A stretch of 57,266 nt of DNA from an uncultured bacterium (GTDB lineage: Bacteria; Bacillota; Clostridia; Lachnospirales; Lachnospiraceae). Numbering within the stretch: the stretch's first letter is position 1; each line of letters starts with the position of its first letter. A program made the position numbers and the translations under genes. Of the stretch, positions 7,296-16,310 are shown piece by piece. The stretch lies in the NCBI GenBank assembly GCA_947063875.1, contig CAMSTY010000017.1, forward strand, positions 1 to 57,266. Direction: 5' to 3'. The notes under the pieces were generated by a model. It made no database searches, had not been told where the DNA came from, and saw only the letters and a program-made list of their open reading frames with translations.

Positions 7296-8615
7296 TTATT
7301 TATTGAATGCTTCTTCCTGCAGCTGGTCAAACTTTGCCATGCACTCGTCTACCGTAGCGCCATTTAACAAATCCCGCACAATCAGGCATGTATTTCCCCA
7401 TTGTTCCACATCCAGCCCTGCATTAGAACCAAGGACGTATACGTTTTCCTGTATCCTGTCATTGAGCGGCTTCAATGCCGGGATGCACTCCACTTCGACA
7501 TTTTTGGAAGGAGAAATCACCCGGTTGGTCTCCGCATAAATTTGGAGGGCTTCATCCGAGAGTATAATATCCAGCACGGCGGCCGCGTCTTCTGCATGCT
7601 CGGCATTGTTACCGATGCCAAAACCCGTCATAGTTATAATCGGCACACGTCCGCGGTTGCTTGGAAATCCAATAACCAGCATTTCAAAATCCGGATTGCC
7701 GTAAGCAGTTTCCGTATTGGCGGCGCCCCAGTAGGCCATGACAATCGGTATCTTCTGTGCCAGGAAATCTTCCCTTTCTCCTTCCATTGCCTCGCTTACA
7801 TAAGCCTTTTTGGCGTCAATATAACCCAGATCTATCATTTCCTGAAGAAATTCAAACCCGGGACGCATATAGTCGCTGTACTTGCTGTCTCCGTTGTTTA
7901 ATGCTTCAATCTCTGCCTCTGTATTCCCGCCATTATATAAATCTGCGTAAGCTTGTGCCAGGACAAAAGTTTCCAGCCACCATCTGTTGGCGCCCACCGG
8001 CGTTTCAATTCCGTTTTCTTTAAATACTTTACAGCATTCCAGAAAATCTTCCGGTGTCTCCGGCAGGGGAAGGCTGTATCGATTAAACATGTCTTTGTTG
8101 ATAAACAGGCCGTAAGCGACTACTTCCTGCGGGATGGCGACCAGTTTTCCGTCTATAATATTTGCCGCTTTCACGACATCCCTCAAATTATTAACACATT
8201 TAAGGTCGGAAAGATCTCTTAACTTACCCTCTTCTCCCAACGTCCGCATCGTATCCGGATTGAGCAGATAGATATCATCCATGTTATTACGGGCCCGGTC
8301 AAGCGTCACATCATCATACGTTTTGTCCTGGTAATTTTCTGCTGTATAGGTCACATATCCGACTTCCACGCCGAGTTTTTCTTCTGCAAGCATGATCGTT
8401 TTATCTGCTGCACTTCTGGCAACGTTCTTAACTTTAGCATCCATTTTCTCCATGGGACTGAATAAATTCACAATCTTAACATTGCTTTCCTCCATCTGGG
8501 CCAGATTTACACCTGATCCGTTCTTTCGGCCGCATGCTGCCATTGTAAGAACTGTTGCTCCCGCCAGGCATATGGCGGTTAGATTTTTCAATCTTTTCTT
8601 GTTGTTGCTTATCAT
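7296..8615 (-). CDS. extracellular solute-binding lipoprotein (sugar ABC family 1 type)
   Basis: The 439-residue product has a lipoprotein signal (TMAACG, Cys28) and the fold pattern of carbohydrate-binding proteins: a VDLFSPME-like first strand, NKDMFNRYSLPLPETPEDFL (a typical family-1 segment), IPIVMAYWGAA and a C-terminal helical tail. GGAGG precedes the start with six-base spacing. It follows the hybrid kinase at 8672 by 56 bases on the same strand. No ABC permease or ATPase gene is present nearby, so it may serve as a periplasm-side sugar sensor for the kinase or may feed a transporter encoded elsewhere. The gene pair is separated from the flanking plus-strand genes. Confidence 0.85.
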   Translation of the reverse strand: MISNNKKRLKNLTAICLAGATVLTMAACGRKNGSGVNLAQMEESNVKIVNLFSPMEKMDAKVKNVARSAADKTIMLAEEKLGVEVGYVTYTAENYQDKTYDDVTLDRARNNMDDIYLLNPDTMRTLGEEGKLRDLSDLKCVNNLRDVVKAANIIDGKLVAIPQEVVAYGLFINKDMFNRYSLPLPETPEDFLECCKVFKENGIETPVGANRWWLETFVLAQAYADLYNGGNTEAEIEALNNGDSKYSDYMRPGFEFLQEMIDLGYIDAKKAYVSEAMEGEREDFLAQKIPIVMAYWGAANTETAYGNPDFEMLVIGFPSNRGRVPIITMTGFGIGNNAEHAEDAAAVLDIILSDEALQIYAETNRVISPSKNVEVECIPALKPLNDRIQENVYVLGSNAGLDVEQWGNTCLIVRDLLNGATVDECMAKFDQLQEEAFNK

Positions 8616-8671
8616 AATTGCCTCCGTCTTTTAAAGAAGTGCGCATTAAAACCTTTTATTGCATATATTAT

Positions 8672-11245
8672 TCAATCGTCTGTTTTTATATACTGTTTCA
8701 GTACTTGCTTCAATGCTTCCACATCGATGGGTTTTGTCAAATAGATATTCATTCCGGCATTTATGGCTTCCTTCTCATCTTCCACAAATGCGTTGGCTGT
8801 CATGGCTATAATTGGTATATGCCGTGCATCATCGCGTGCTAATGCCCGGATCGCTCTTGTAGCGTCATACCCGTTCATAACCGGCATCTGCACATCCATC
8901 AGAATTGCATCGAACTCGTTTTTGGCAGAATTCATAAACCTTTCTACCGCCAGTTTCCCGTTTTCGACGATTTCACAGCGGGCATTTTCTATCGTTATAA
9001 TCTCATGGAGGATTTCTGCATTGATCTCATTGTCTTCCGCGGCAAGGAGATTCAGTCCATCCAAACTGCTGTCCGGTTCTGGCTGCCCGGTATCACTCTT
9101 TTCTTTCACTGACCGCATTTTTAATATCGTTTCCTTAAATACAGATACGAAGAACGGCTTTGAAAGTATTCGGATATTGTCTGTTTGAATGATATTCTTT
9201 GTCTCGTTTGTCCCATTATCTGTAAGAAGGAGCAGCGGCACGCTATCCGGTAACATGTCCCTGATATTCTGTACCGTTTGATCGGCTGCCTGGCTAGCCA
9301 GATGGTTGTCAAGCAGCACGGCATGATACCCTTCTTTCGGGCTGTCCAGTATGAGTGAGACCGCTTCTTCCAACGTCTGCGCCTGATCCACAGCGACGCC
9401 TGCCTCGTTCATCAGGATTTGTATATTATGGCATACATCACGGTCCCTATCCACTGCCAGAATTCGGGAGATTCCTTTTTCTGCCCAAAATTGCTTATCC
9501 ATCTGGCCTTCTGGTATACGCAGCTCCATCTCAACCCGGAAAAGGCTTCCTTTGCCCTCTTCACTGAAAACATCTATCGTCCCGCCCATCAGTTCCACGA
9601 TGTTCTTAGTGATTGCCATTCCAAGGCCTGTACCCTGGACTTTATTGGTGGTACTGTTCTCCGCCCTGGTAAATGCGTCGAAAATGGTCTTCAGGTACTC
9701 TTGCGTCATGCCGTATCCGTTATCCTCCACCTCGATTCTTATATGCTCGAACTGGCTGGAACGCTGTTTCAGACCAATGATGCGGAACCAGATGCTGCCG
9801 CCTTTCGGCGTATATTTTACTGCGTTAGAAAGAAGGTTGATCAGGATCTGATTGATCCTGGTCTCGTCACCCAGTAAACGTTCATATTTGATACCTGTGA
9901 CATCAACAAAGAGTTTTTGTTCTTTGTCTTGTGCCATCGGGCGTATAACTGCGTCTACCGACGATACCAGATCATTTAAGGTAAATTCCTCAACTGACAG
10001 TACGACTTTGCCGCTTTCAATTTTGGATATATCCAAAATATCATTGATCAGGCTGAGCAGATGCTGGCCGGATGCCCTAATCTTCTGCGTATATTCCCTT
10101 ACCTTCTCCGGATTCTCCGCATCTCTTGCAAGCAGCATGGTAAAACCGAGAACGGCATTCATCGGCGTTCGGATGTCATGCGACATATTCGACAAAAAAG
10201 TGGTTTTGGAGTTGCTTGCAATTTGGGCCGCCTGCAGCGCCTCCGCCAGCTGCTGATTGTGGATTTCCCTCTCTTTCTCACGTTCTTCCCTCAGTTTGTT
10301 TTGTTGTCTGTGATTCAGATAATACAAAACACAGCACAGGAAAAAAGCAATCAGCATTACGGCAACGACAATAAAGATATTCTGGTTGACGGTTCTTCCT
10401 TCCTGCTGGATCGCCTCGATCGGCACATAACCCACCAGATATATGGTGCCGCCGTTTACCGCCCACATGTAGTTCAGGGAATCCTTGCCTCTGATATCAT
10501 GATAAAACATAATATTACGCCGCTCTTTCAGGCATTCGGCAACTTCATTCCGGATTTCCGTCTCATTAATTTCATTTGCCCTGTAATAATCAGATAAATT
10601 CAGATGTCCGGCATCACGCTCGCCCATTCCCTTAGGCTTTAGGATAAACCGTTCCGTCTCACCATCCATGATATAGAGCATTGCCCTTTTATTATAAAAA
10701 CCTTCCGGGAGTGACTTGTTAAAGGAATCATAAATATATTCTACATACAGTGAAGCAATCTCCTCACCGTCTTTTATAACCGGGCATTTCATGGTATATG
10801 CCCATGTTCCCATGTGATTCAGATAGGATTTGGAGATGTCCACGCCATCGAGCGTTCCCTTTGCGGTAAAGTCAAGGCCTTCTTCTGTAAACCGCTCCCC
10901 TTTGCTTGTAATGCCCTCGGTCTCTCCTGCACAAATCAGGGAAATTTGAATCATAGTCTGGTTTTCGCCATAACGAAGGATGGGTTCCTTTAAATCTTCT
11001 GATTCTGCAATCTCCTGTGCCATAAGCTTCTGAAACTCTGCTTCTTGATTCAAGACTGCCTCGATGGTGCTTCTGATCAGATTCAGACTCTCATTTAAAT
11101 TTTGAATAGCAGACTCGGACATTTCCCTGGAAATCTTATATGACACCAAAAACACAATACATGCTAAAACAGCAAAAATCAAAATAATAGAAAGTGGCAA
11201 GGAAATACCCTTGTTTATATTCTCTTTGCTTTGCTTATTCCTCAT
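8672..11245 (-). CDS. hybrid sensor histidine kinase with two receiver domains
   Basis: The 857-residue membrane protein has a transmembrane helix at about 15-36, a roughly 250-residue extracellular sensor, a second helix at about 289-310, a coiled linker, a HisKA domain with His356 in FLSNMSHDIRTPMN, an HATPase domain (VEDNGYGMTQE, GTGLGMAI), a first receiver at roughly 595-710 and a second at roughly 735-855 (LMDVQMPVMNGYDA, LTKPID). The first receiver is divergent but keeps plausible acidic residues (LLDNHL) and the lysine (LSKPF). A GTG at 11257 is in frame, but ATG at 11245 is preferred because GGAG lies six bases upstream. No DNA-binding output domain is present, so output depends on phosphotransfer. 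It leads the operon with the binding lipoprotein at 7296. Confidence 0.85.
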   Translation of the reverse strand: MRNKQSKENINKGISLPLSIILIFAVLACIVFLVSYKISREMSESAIQNLNESLNLIRSTIEAVLNQEAEFQKLMAQEIAESEDLKEPILRYGENQTMIQISLICAGETEGITSKGERFTEEGLDFTAKGTLDGVDISKSYLNHMGTWAYTMKCPVIKDGEEIASLYVEYIYDSFNKSLPEGFYNKRAMLYIMDGETERFILKPKGMGERDAGHLNLSDYYRANEINETEIRNEVAECLKERRNIMFYHDIRGKDSLNYMWAVNGGTIYLVGYVPIEAIQQEGRTVNQNIFIVVAVMLIAFFLCCVLYYLNHRQQNKLREEREKEREIHNQQLAEALQAAQIASNSKTTFLSNMSHDIRTPMNAVLGFTMLLARDAENPEKVREYTQKIRASGQHLLSLINDILDISKIESGKVVLSVEEFTLNDLVSSVDAVIRPMAQDKEQKLFVDVTGIKYERLLGDETRINQILINLLSNAVKYTPKGGSIWFRIIGLKQRSSQFEHIRIEVEDNGYGMTQEYLKTIFDAFTRAENSTTNKVQGTGLGMAITKNIVELMGGTIDVFSEEGKGSLFRVEMELRIPEGQMDKQFWAEKGISRILAVDRDRDVCHNIQILMNEAGVAVDQAQTLEEAVSLILDSPKEGYHAVLLDNHLASQAADQTVQNIRDMLPDSVPLLLLTDNGTNETKNIIQTDNIRILSKPFFVSVFKETILKMRSVKEKSDTGQPEPDSSLDGLNLLAAEDNEINAEILHEIITIENARCEIVENGKLAVERFMNSAKNEFDAILMDVQMPVMNGYDATRAIRALARDDARHIPIIAMTANAFVEDEKEAINAGMNIYLTKPIDVEALKQVLKQYIKTDD

Positions 11246-11257
11246 TGCAATCTCCAC

Positions 11258-11663
11258 CCCGTTCTTATTGCTGATAATGATCGAAACACTGTTTATCCTA
11301 ATACTATTATACTATGATTCCTTACTGGCATAGTTGTACAATCGCAGGAACTGCCGCCATCATTTATAAGGCGCTAAAAATTAAAAAAATAAGGAAAGTT
11401 CAAGAAATTCATTGAAAATCCTGATTTATAGTTGTAATTATAGTCTATATTTAATAAAAAAACAATTCGATTGTGGAAAAATCTAAAACGATTATGATTA
11501 AGAAAAAAATTGAACTTTTGAATTATCTCTGTCCTTGAAAAGATGACATTGCCATGATTTAGGCGGAGTGGCGACCCATTGATAAGGCAAGATATTTTTT
11601 CGTAGGATCATTTCTTTTTTTAGATTTTGATTTACAGTCTAGTGATAATTTACTCCAGGATTT
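11258..11663. other. AT-rich intergenic region with a minus-strand promoter element
   Basis: About 400 bases without a gene I can support. A TATAAT on the minus strand (11306-11311) lies about 60 bases upstream of the kinase start and is a plausible -10 box; the -35 is weak. The rest is very AT-rich with A-tracts and no clear hairpin or ORF. Confidence 0.35.
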
Positions 11664-11927
11664 TCAGTTTTCTTCTTTGTATAAAGCATAATAGTCAGAA
11701 TCTAAATCATCCATCATTTGAGTAAACCATCTTTTGGCATCTTCGAGGGCCCGGTTATAAATGATAGGCGCCATCTTTTGTTCAAACAATTCCAATAATT
11801 GCATTTGTTCGATCATTCCGATCTCTTCACCGCGTTCATCCAGATAAAAGGCTTTTATTTCCGCCTTTAACTTTTCCTTCTGTGCATCGGATAATCGGAT
11901 TTGTGGCAAACGGTTTCGTTTGTTCAT
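11664..11927 (-). CDS. DUF2164-family small protein
   Basis: The 87-residue product (MNKRNRLPQIRLSDAQKEKL onwards) matches the DUF2164 pattern: IRLSDAQKEKLKAEIKAFYLDERGEEIGMIEQMQLLELF with a C-terminal NRALEDAKRW segment, all predicted helical. A longer upstream frame exists, but the ATG at 11927 has AGAGGTGAT before it and is the better start. The function is unknown. It stands alone between the kinase operon and the secreted nuclease gene, transcribed away from the latter. Confidence 0.8.
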   Translation of the reverse strand: MNKRNRLPQIRLSDAQKEKLKAEIKAFYLDERGEEIGMIEQMQLLELFEQKMAPIIYNRALEDAKRWFTQMMDDLDSDYYALYKEEN

Positions 11928-12102
11928 AAATATATCACCTCTTTTTACCAGTATATGGTAGCAGTCAGAAAAAATCAAGCGATAAATCAGACGGATCGAA
12001 TTACTTTCATTTTTATTGCCAGTTAAGATATGCTGTGATAGAATAACGGTATTCTTTTGTGAAGCATATTTTAGTAAAATATAAGGATAGGAATGAAGTT
12101 CG

Positions 12103-13053
12103 ATGAAGAGAAAAAGAACGCTAACAGGGGCGATATGTTCCGCTGTATTATTGGTAATTTTATTTTGTATGGGGGTTTTTCTTCAGGGGCCGCCGGATGG
12201 AAATACGGTGGGGGCCGATACGAAAACGGCAAAAGATTTGTCTGGGAACAGAGACCAGGATCAGATTCATCAATGGTATGAGACTCTTTTGCCATATGCA
12301 GGGGAAGCGAGTGTTTCTATTAATAACGGGACTCCTTTTTTTACGCCTGAAGAAATTACGACCGAGGTCTTTGAGAACTACAGTGAACTAGACAGCCTTG
12401 GCCGCTGCGGGATGGCTTTTGCGAATATCTGCCAGGAACTTATGCCGACAGGGGAGCGGGGGAACATCAGCAGAGTGAAACCAACAGGATGGCAGACGGT
12501 ACAGTATGATGTTATCGCAGATAAGCATTTGTATAATCGTTGCCATCTGATTGGCTATCAGCTGGCTGGAGAAAATGCCAATGAGAAAAACCTGATCACA
12601 GGAACGCGGTATCTGAATGTGGAGGGAATGCTTCCTTGGGAGAACCTGGTGGCGGAATATGTGGAAGAGACCGGGAATCATGTGTTATATCGTGTGACTC
12701 CCTGCTTTGACGGGAACAATCTGGTTGCCTCTGGAGTCCTGATGGAAGGCTTTTCTGTGGAAGATAATGGCGAGGGCATTTGCTTCAATGTATACTGCTA
12801 TAATGTGCAGCCGGGGGTTATGATCGATTATGAAACCGGCGACAGCTGCCTGGATGAATCCTGGCCGGCATCGACAGCAGACCAGGAAGGCAAAGAATAT
12901 GATTATGTGTTGAATGTAAATACAAAAAAGTTTCATAAACCTTCCTGCGCCAGCGCACAGGAAATGAACGCCAAAAACAGGGAGTATTTCAGCGGGAGCC
13001 GGAAAACGTTGATGGAGGACGGTTATCTTCCGTGCAGCCGCTGCAATCCATAA
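12103..13053 (+). CDS. secreted DNA/RNA non-specific endonuclease with a C-terminal Cys/His tail domain
   Basis: The 316-residue product has an N-terminal hydrophobic signal or anchor (about 8-28) and a beta-beta-alpha-metal nuclease core. The segment YNRCHLIGYQLAGENANEKN occupies the place of the DRGH motif: the catalytic His is present, while the usual Gly is replaced by Cys (NRCH), as I recall for clostridial members. The Asn in ENANEKNLITG fits the metal-binding position. Residues from about 265 (EYDYVLNVNTKKFHKPSC to the CSRCNP end) form a small Cys/His domain seen on surface nucleases and thermonucleases. It probably degrades extracellular DNA for nutrition. The last 65 bases overlap the 3' end of the convergent PARG-like gene. 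Confidence 0.85.
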   Translation: MKRKRTLTGAICSAVLLVILFCMGVFLQGPPDGNTVGADTKTAKDLSGNRDQDQIHQWYETLLPYAGEASVSINNGTPFFTPEEITTEVFENYSELDSLGRCGMAFANICQELMPTGERGNISRVKPTGWQTVQYDVIADKHLYNRCHLIGYQLAGENANEKNLITGTRYLNVEGMLPWENLVAEYVEETGNHVLYRVTPCFDGNNLVASGVLMEGFSVEDNGEGICFNVYCYNVQPGVMIDYETGDSCLDESWPASTADQEGKEYDYVLNVNTKKFHKPSCASAQEMNAKNREYFSGSRKTLMEDGYLPCSRCNP

Positions 13054-13951
13054 GCGGCGAAAAGAATTGCTCAAAGGCGCGGATACATTCCTGGTTCCGA
13101 GATCGGTCCAGCACTGCATGAAAGATGGAATCAAAATAATCTCCCATGCCTTCTTCCAACAGTGTCTGCCACCAGGCCGCTATCTTTCGCGGGTCGTTGC
13201 GGAACACGCCGCAGCCGTAGGCGCCCAATACCAGATGCTTTGCTCCTTGTTCGGCAAAGATGCAAAGCGCCAGCTTCATCCGTCTTTTCATGGCTGCTTC
13301 CGCCTGCTGTGGATCTTCCCCTTTTAGGAGGATTTGCCCCATGTTGACTGCGGGAAGAGTCAGGACGGAAGCCTTCACCGGCTCCGCTGCCAGGCGGAAA
13401 TTCTCATCCCGGAAGAATATCACGTCCGGTGCGTAAATGGCATAATCGGTGTACATCATCGAACTTTGGGCCCGGTTTTTCCGGTAATATTCCTCGTGGC
13501 GGGTCAGCGCCCGGTACAGGGTGCCGGAGGCGGCCAGGCTTTCCTCCTGGGCCGTGGCGCCGTTGAGGAATCCGCCTCCGGGATTCTTTGCACTGGCGAA
13601 ATTCAGCACGCCGATGGAGGCTTTTCCTTCTTCGTGGAGCCTGCGGATGGCGGCAACGGCAGCCAGGTTTTCTACGGTAATTTTGTGTTTTGCTTTCCGG
13701 CGGCCATCTGTGGATTTTTCGATGTCTTTGCCGGGTTTTTCATATTTTTTCAGAAGTTTTTCGCCTTCTGCGGGGGAAATCAGCAGGCTGGCGTCTATGG
13801 AATGCTTCATGTCATCCAGGATGTCAATGCGTTTTCCTACGGATGCGGAGGAGGCGTCGGATGGCTTTGACGCTGTCTTTGCTGCCGGAAGCAGATAGTA
13901 GCCTTGCCTCATGATTTTCAAAGTTTCTCTTGCAATTGCTTTTCTGTCCAT
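12989..13951 (-). CDS. TIGR02452-type poly(ADP-ribose) glycohydrolase-like protein
   Basis: The 320-residue protein belongs to the bacterial PARG-like macrodomain group (TIGR02452/DUF2263). The signature is visible: NFASAKNPGGGFLNGATAQE with the adjacent second Glu gives the GGG-X6-8-QEE catalytic motif. The C-terminal VLGAYGCGVFRNDP segment is the second macrodomain loop. Such enzymes hydrolyse ADP-ribose from modified targets in the cytosol. It lies 73 bases downstream of the NADAR-Nudix fusion on the same strand, so the two are probably co-transcribed, giving an ADP-ribose or NAD-focused pair. Its 3' end runs 65 bases into the nuclease gene on the other strand, so the extra C-terminal residues are unlikely to be conserved. 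Confidence 0.85.
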   Translation of the reverse strand: MDRKAIARETLKIMRQGYYLLPAAKTASKPSDASSASVGKRIDILDDMKHSIDASLLISPAEGEKLLKKYEKPGKDIEKSTDGRRKAKHKITVENLAAVAAIRRLHEEGKASIGVLNFASAKNPGGGFLNGATAQEESLAASGTLYRALTRHEEYYRKNRAQSSMMYTDYAIYAPDVIFFRDENFRLAAEPVKASVLTLPAVNMGQILLKGEDPQQAEAAMKRRMKLALCIFAEQGAKHLVLGAYGCGVFRNDPRKIAAWWQTLLEEGMGDYFDSIFHAVLDRSRNQECIRAFEQFFSPLMDCSGCTEDNRPPSTFSGSR

Positions 13952-14024
13952 TCGGTACTGTCCTTTCCTTCATTCCTTTCCAACTCTCTTTGAAGTTCAT
14001 ATAAAAACCAGGCTTTGAGAAAGC

Positions 14025-15440
14025 CTATCCCTGATTTTTCTGATATAATCGGGAAGGCCGGTGCCCGGCGTTTTCCGTAAACTGTTCTGTCTCCTTGACC
14101 ATGGAGGCTGCTTTGCGCCGGAAGGCTGCCGTGGGCAGTTCCTGGTCCAGCACCACCTCATAGACCTGCTGTAGCTGTGTCAGGGTGAAATATTCTGGCA
14201 TAAGATGCATCGCCAGATCCGTATACTTCAGTTTGCCTCTAAGCCGCTCCAGGGCATAAGCTACAATGCGCGCATGGTCAAAGGCAAGGCCGTCGTTTTC
14301 CAGAATCCGGCACTGGGTAAAGGGTTCTTTTCCTGTTTTTTCCAGCAGGGCGCGGAGTATGGTATTTTCCTGGGACAACGCCAGTTCCCACAGTTCCGTT
14401 CCCTGCTCATGGTGAACCATCCGGCAGGTCAGCTTAAACCAGGCGGCCTGATCTGCGTCGTCCCCGGCTTCGATAAGAACCTTGCTGCTGTCAATCAATG
14501 CCATGTAGGAACAACTCATAACCCAGGTACGAGGGTCCCGTCCCGGTTGGCTGAAGGTGTAAAGCTGCTCTAAATACACCTGATCCACGCCGGTTTCCTC
14601 CCGTAGTTCTCTGGCGGCTGCCTCTTCCGTAGTCTCTGTGGGGCGGACAAATCCTCCGGGCAGGGCCCAGCAGCCGAGATAGGGATGGCCGCCTCGCCGT
14701 ATCAGCAAAAGCCGTAATTCCTTTTCTGGCAGCCTCCGGTAATTGCTCTCCCCTTCATCGGTTACGGTAAAAATCACCATATCGGTTGCTACAGAGGGTC
14801 TGGGGTAATCGCCCGGCTGGTAGGCGGCCAGAAATTCTTCCTCAGTCAGACCGTCCTTGTCCCGCAGAATGTCTTCTGGTGTGGCTTCTTTTTTCAAAAG
14901 GATATCCCGTACTTCGGTCAAGGCAAAGCCGAGGAGATTGGCTCCTTTCCATTTCTGCGGGTAGAGTGCGTCAGGATTGCTTTTTCCCATACCGATTCCC
15001 CAGATCCGGTCTCTGGGACTGGCCTCCACCAAAATTCTCTGCCGGGTATTTTTCAGAAATTCCCAAAGTTCCGGATTTTGAGAAAATTTGGCCAGATTTC
15101 CCCGCTTCACAATGTCATAGCACTGGGAATCCCAAAGATCTTTGTCAAAATTTTTTACGGCACGGCCATAGGCTTTCATCTCTTTCGGATGGGAGGCTTT
15201 CATAATCTCGGCAAGCATTTCCTCGTCGGCAAACATTCGTGCCTTTTCTGCCATCATAAACTGCTCTGCACAGCTGTACTCCACATGGTCTACCTGAAAG
15301 AGGCACGGCCACCATTGGCTTAAGCAGGCTTCATGAATGCGGCCGTCCTTGGCAGGGGTGTGGCCCCAGAAAAACAGGTATTTGAAGGTCTTACCCTCTG
15401 CGCAGGCTTTTCTTAAGTCGTTAATATTGTAGATCATCAT
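14025..15440 (-). CDS. NADAR-Nudix-winged-helix (NrtR-like) fusion protein
   Basis: The 471-residue protein joins three parts. Residues about 12-185 are a NADAR domain (DUF1768/YbiA-like; FFWGHTPAKDGRI, CAEQFMMAEKARMF, RIWGIGM). Residues about 225-360 are a Nudix hydrolase-fold domain with an intact Nudix box (GGFVRPTETTEEAAARELRE followed by ETGV). Residues about 385-471 are a winged helix like the DNA-binding tail of NrtR repressors (MPEYFTLTQLQQVYEVVL). NADAR proteins act on ADP-ribose-linked compounds, with some members removing ADP-ribose from guanine bases. NrtR proteins sense ADP-ribose or NAD metabolites. The ATG at 15440 is chosen because AAAGGA precedes it; an in-frame ATG exists at 15551. 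It heads a two-gene operon with the PARG-like protein. Confidence 0.85.
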   Translation of the reverse strand: MMIYNINDLRKACAEGKTFKYLFFWGHTPAKDGRIHEACLSQWWPCLFQVDHVEYSCAEQFMMAEKARMFADEEMLAEIMKASHPKEMKAYGRAVKNFDKDLWDSQCYDIVKRGNLAKFSQNPELWEFLKNTRQRILVEASPRDRIWGIGMGKSNPDALYPQKWKGANLLGFALTEVRDILLKKEATPEDILRDKDGLTEEEFLAAYQPGDYPRPSVATDMVIFTVTDEGESNYRRLPEKELRLLLIRRGGHPYLGCWALPGGFVRPTETTEEAAARELREETGVDQVYLEQLYTFSQPGRDPRTWVMSCSYMALIDSSKVLIEAGDDADQAAWFKLTCRMVHHEQGTELWELALSQENTILRALLEKTGKEPFTQCRILENDGLAFDHARIVAYALERLRGKLKYTDLAMHLMPEYFTLTQLQQVYEVVLDQELPTAAFRRKAASMVKETEQFTENAGHRPSRLYQKNQG

Positions 15441-15529
15441 AGAATTTTCCTTTCTTTTATTTTGAGGGCGATAGTATGTTTCTGAGCGATATTGCGTTCC
15501 CGGATGAAATTGTTCTTCTGTAGCATCAT

Positions 15530-15585
15530 TATATCGAGTAGATAATATCAAAATGATAATATTACTAAGATAGTATTATAGAGCC
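15530..15585 (-). promoter_or_regulatory. AT-rich repeat region upstream of the NADAR fusion gene
   Basis: Two direct copies of GATAATAT (starting near 15541 and 15555) and a further similar AGATAGTATTAT lie about 100 bases upstream of the start. A TATAAT on the minus strand sits within the last copy. It may be the promoter and an autoregulatory site for the winged-helix domain; this is inference. Confidence 0.3.
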
Positions 15586-15638
15586 ATTGTCAGGAAAAGT
15601 CAATTAATTTTTCACAAAGAAAAAACGGCTCGAATACC

Positions 15639-15663
15639 ATTTGTCATCCCAACCATGACAAAT
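15639..15663. promoter_or_regulatory. operator-like inverted repeat upstream of the mannose-type PTS operon
   Basis: ATTTGTCAT at 15639-15647 and ATGACAAAT at 15655-15663 form a perfect 9-bp dyad with a 7-base spacer. A further half-site (ATGACAAT) occurs near 15687. The centre is about 120 bases upstream of the IIA start, a suitable position for an activator such as the response regulator at 21263, or a repressor. Confidence 0.5.
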
Positions 15664-15774
15664 GTAACAAAAAAGCTTAAAAACTCATGACAATAGACAG
15701 ATGTTTCACACAAAGAATATTGATACAATAGCTTTAGCAAAAACATGAGAGATAAAAAAGGAGGAGGTAGTGGT

Positions 15775-16203
15775 ATGAAGTATGTAGTGCTTGTCAGTCA
15801 TGGTACTTTTGCACCCGGCCTTCACAGCGTTTTGAAAATGCTGGCAGGAGGCGAACGGGGCGATATCTTAAGCGCAAGCATGGAAGACGGCATGGGGGCG
15901 GATGCGTTTGTAACGCGGTTTCAGGAGGTTGTGGATGTCATAAAGGAAGAGGATGAGATCATTCTTCTGGCGGACATTATCGGAGGTTCTCCTCTGACCA
16001 ATGCCTTGGATGTGCTTTCACAGAGGGGGCTTCTTGATAAGACCCGGGCATTCGGGGGCATGAATCTTCCTATGGCGCTGACAGCGTCCATGATGAAGGA
16101 TGCCATCGATCTGGACGGTTTGGCAGTCAGCATGCTTGAGGAATCTAAAAACGCCATGCAGGAGATGGATCTGAGCCAAGACGAAGAAGAAAGTGAAATA
16201 TAA
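15775..16203 (+). CDS. PTS EIIA component, mannose/fructose/sorbose family
   Basis: The 142-residue cytosolic protein has the mannose-family EIIA fold. His9 in VLVSHGTFAPGL is the residue phosphorylated by HPr, and the DIIGGSPLTNAL loop completes the active site. It passes phosphate to EIIB encoded next. GGAGGAGG precedes the ATG at 15775, which is preferred over an in-frame ATG at 15745. The acidic C-terminus is typical. It is the first gene of a IIA-IIB-IIC-IID operon; the sugar cannot be told from sequence. Confidence 0.9.
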   Translation: MKYVVLVSHGTFAPGLHSVLKMLAGGERGDILSASMEDGMGADAFVTRFQEVVDVIKEEDEIILLADIIGGSPLTNALDVLSQRGLLDKTRAFGGMNLPMALTASMMKDAIDLDGLAVSMLEESKNAMQEMDLSQDEEESEI

Positions 16204-16218
16204 GGGAGGCAAATGCCT

Positions 16219-16238
16219 TTCGGCGATATGCCGCCGAA
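16219..16238 (+). other. small intercistronic hairpin between IIA and IIB
   Basis: TTCGGC at 16219-16224 pairs with GCCGAA at 16233-16238. No T-run follows. It may influence relative expression or processing of the IIA and IIB cistrons. Confidence 0.3.
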
Positions 16239-16310
16239 CCGTAGGTGAGGGGCGAAAACTATTAATGAATGAGCGAAAAATAAATGAACGAAAATAAGGA
16301 GGAAAATAAA

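Noticed and set aside
15798-15812. Sigma-54-like TGG...TGCA sequence in the PTS IIA gene
   Set aside because: The spacing of the GG and GC pairs is wrong and it lies inside the coding region; no LevR-type activator is nearby.
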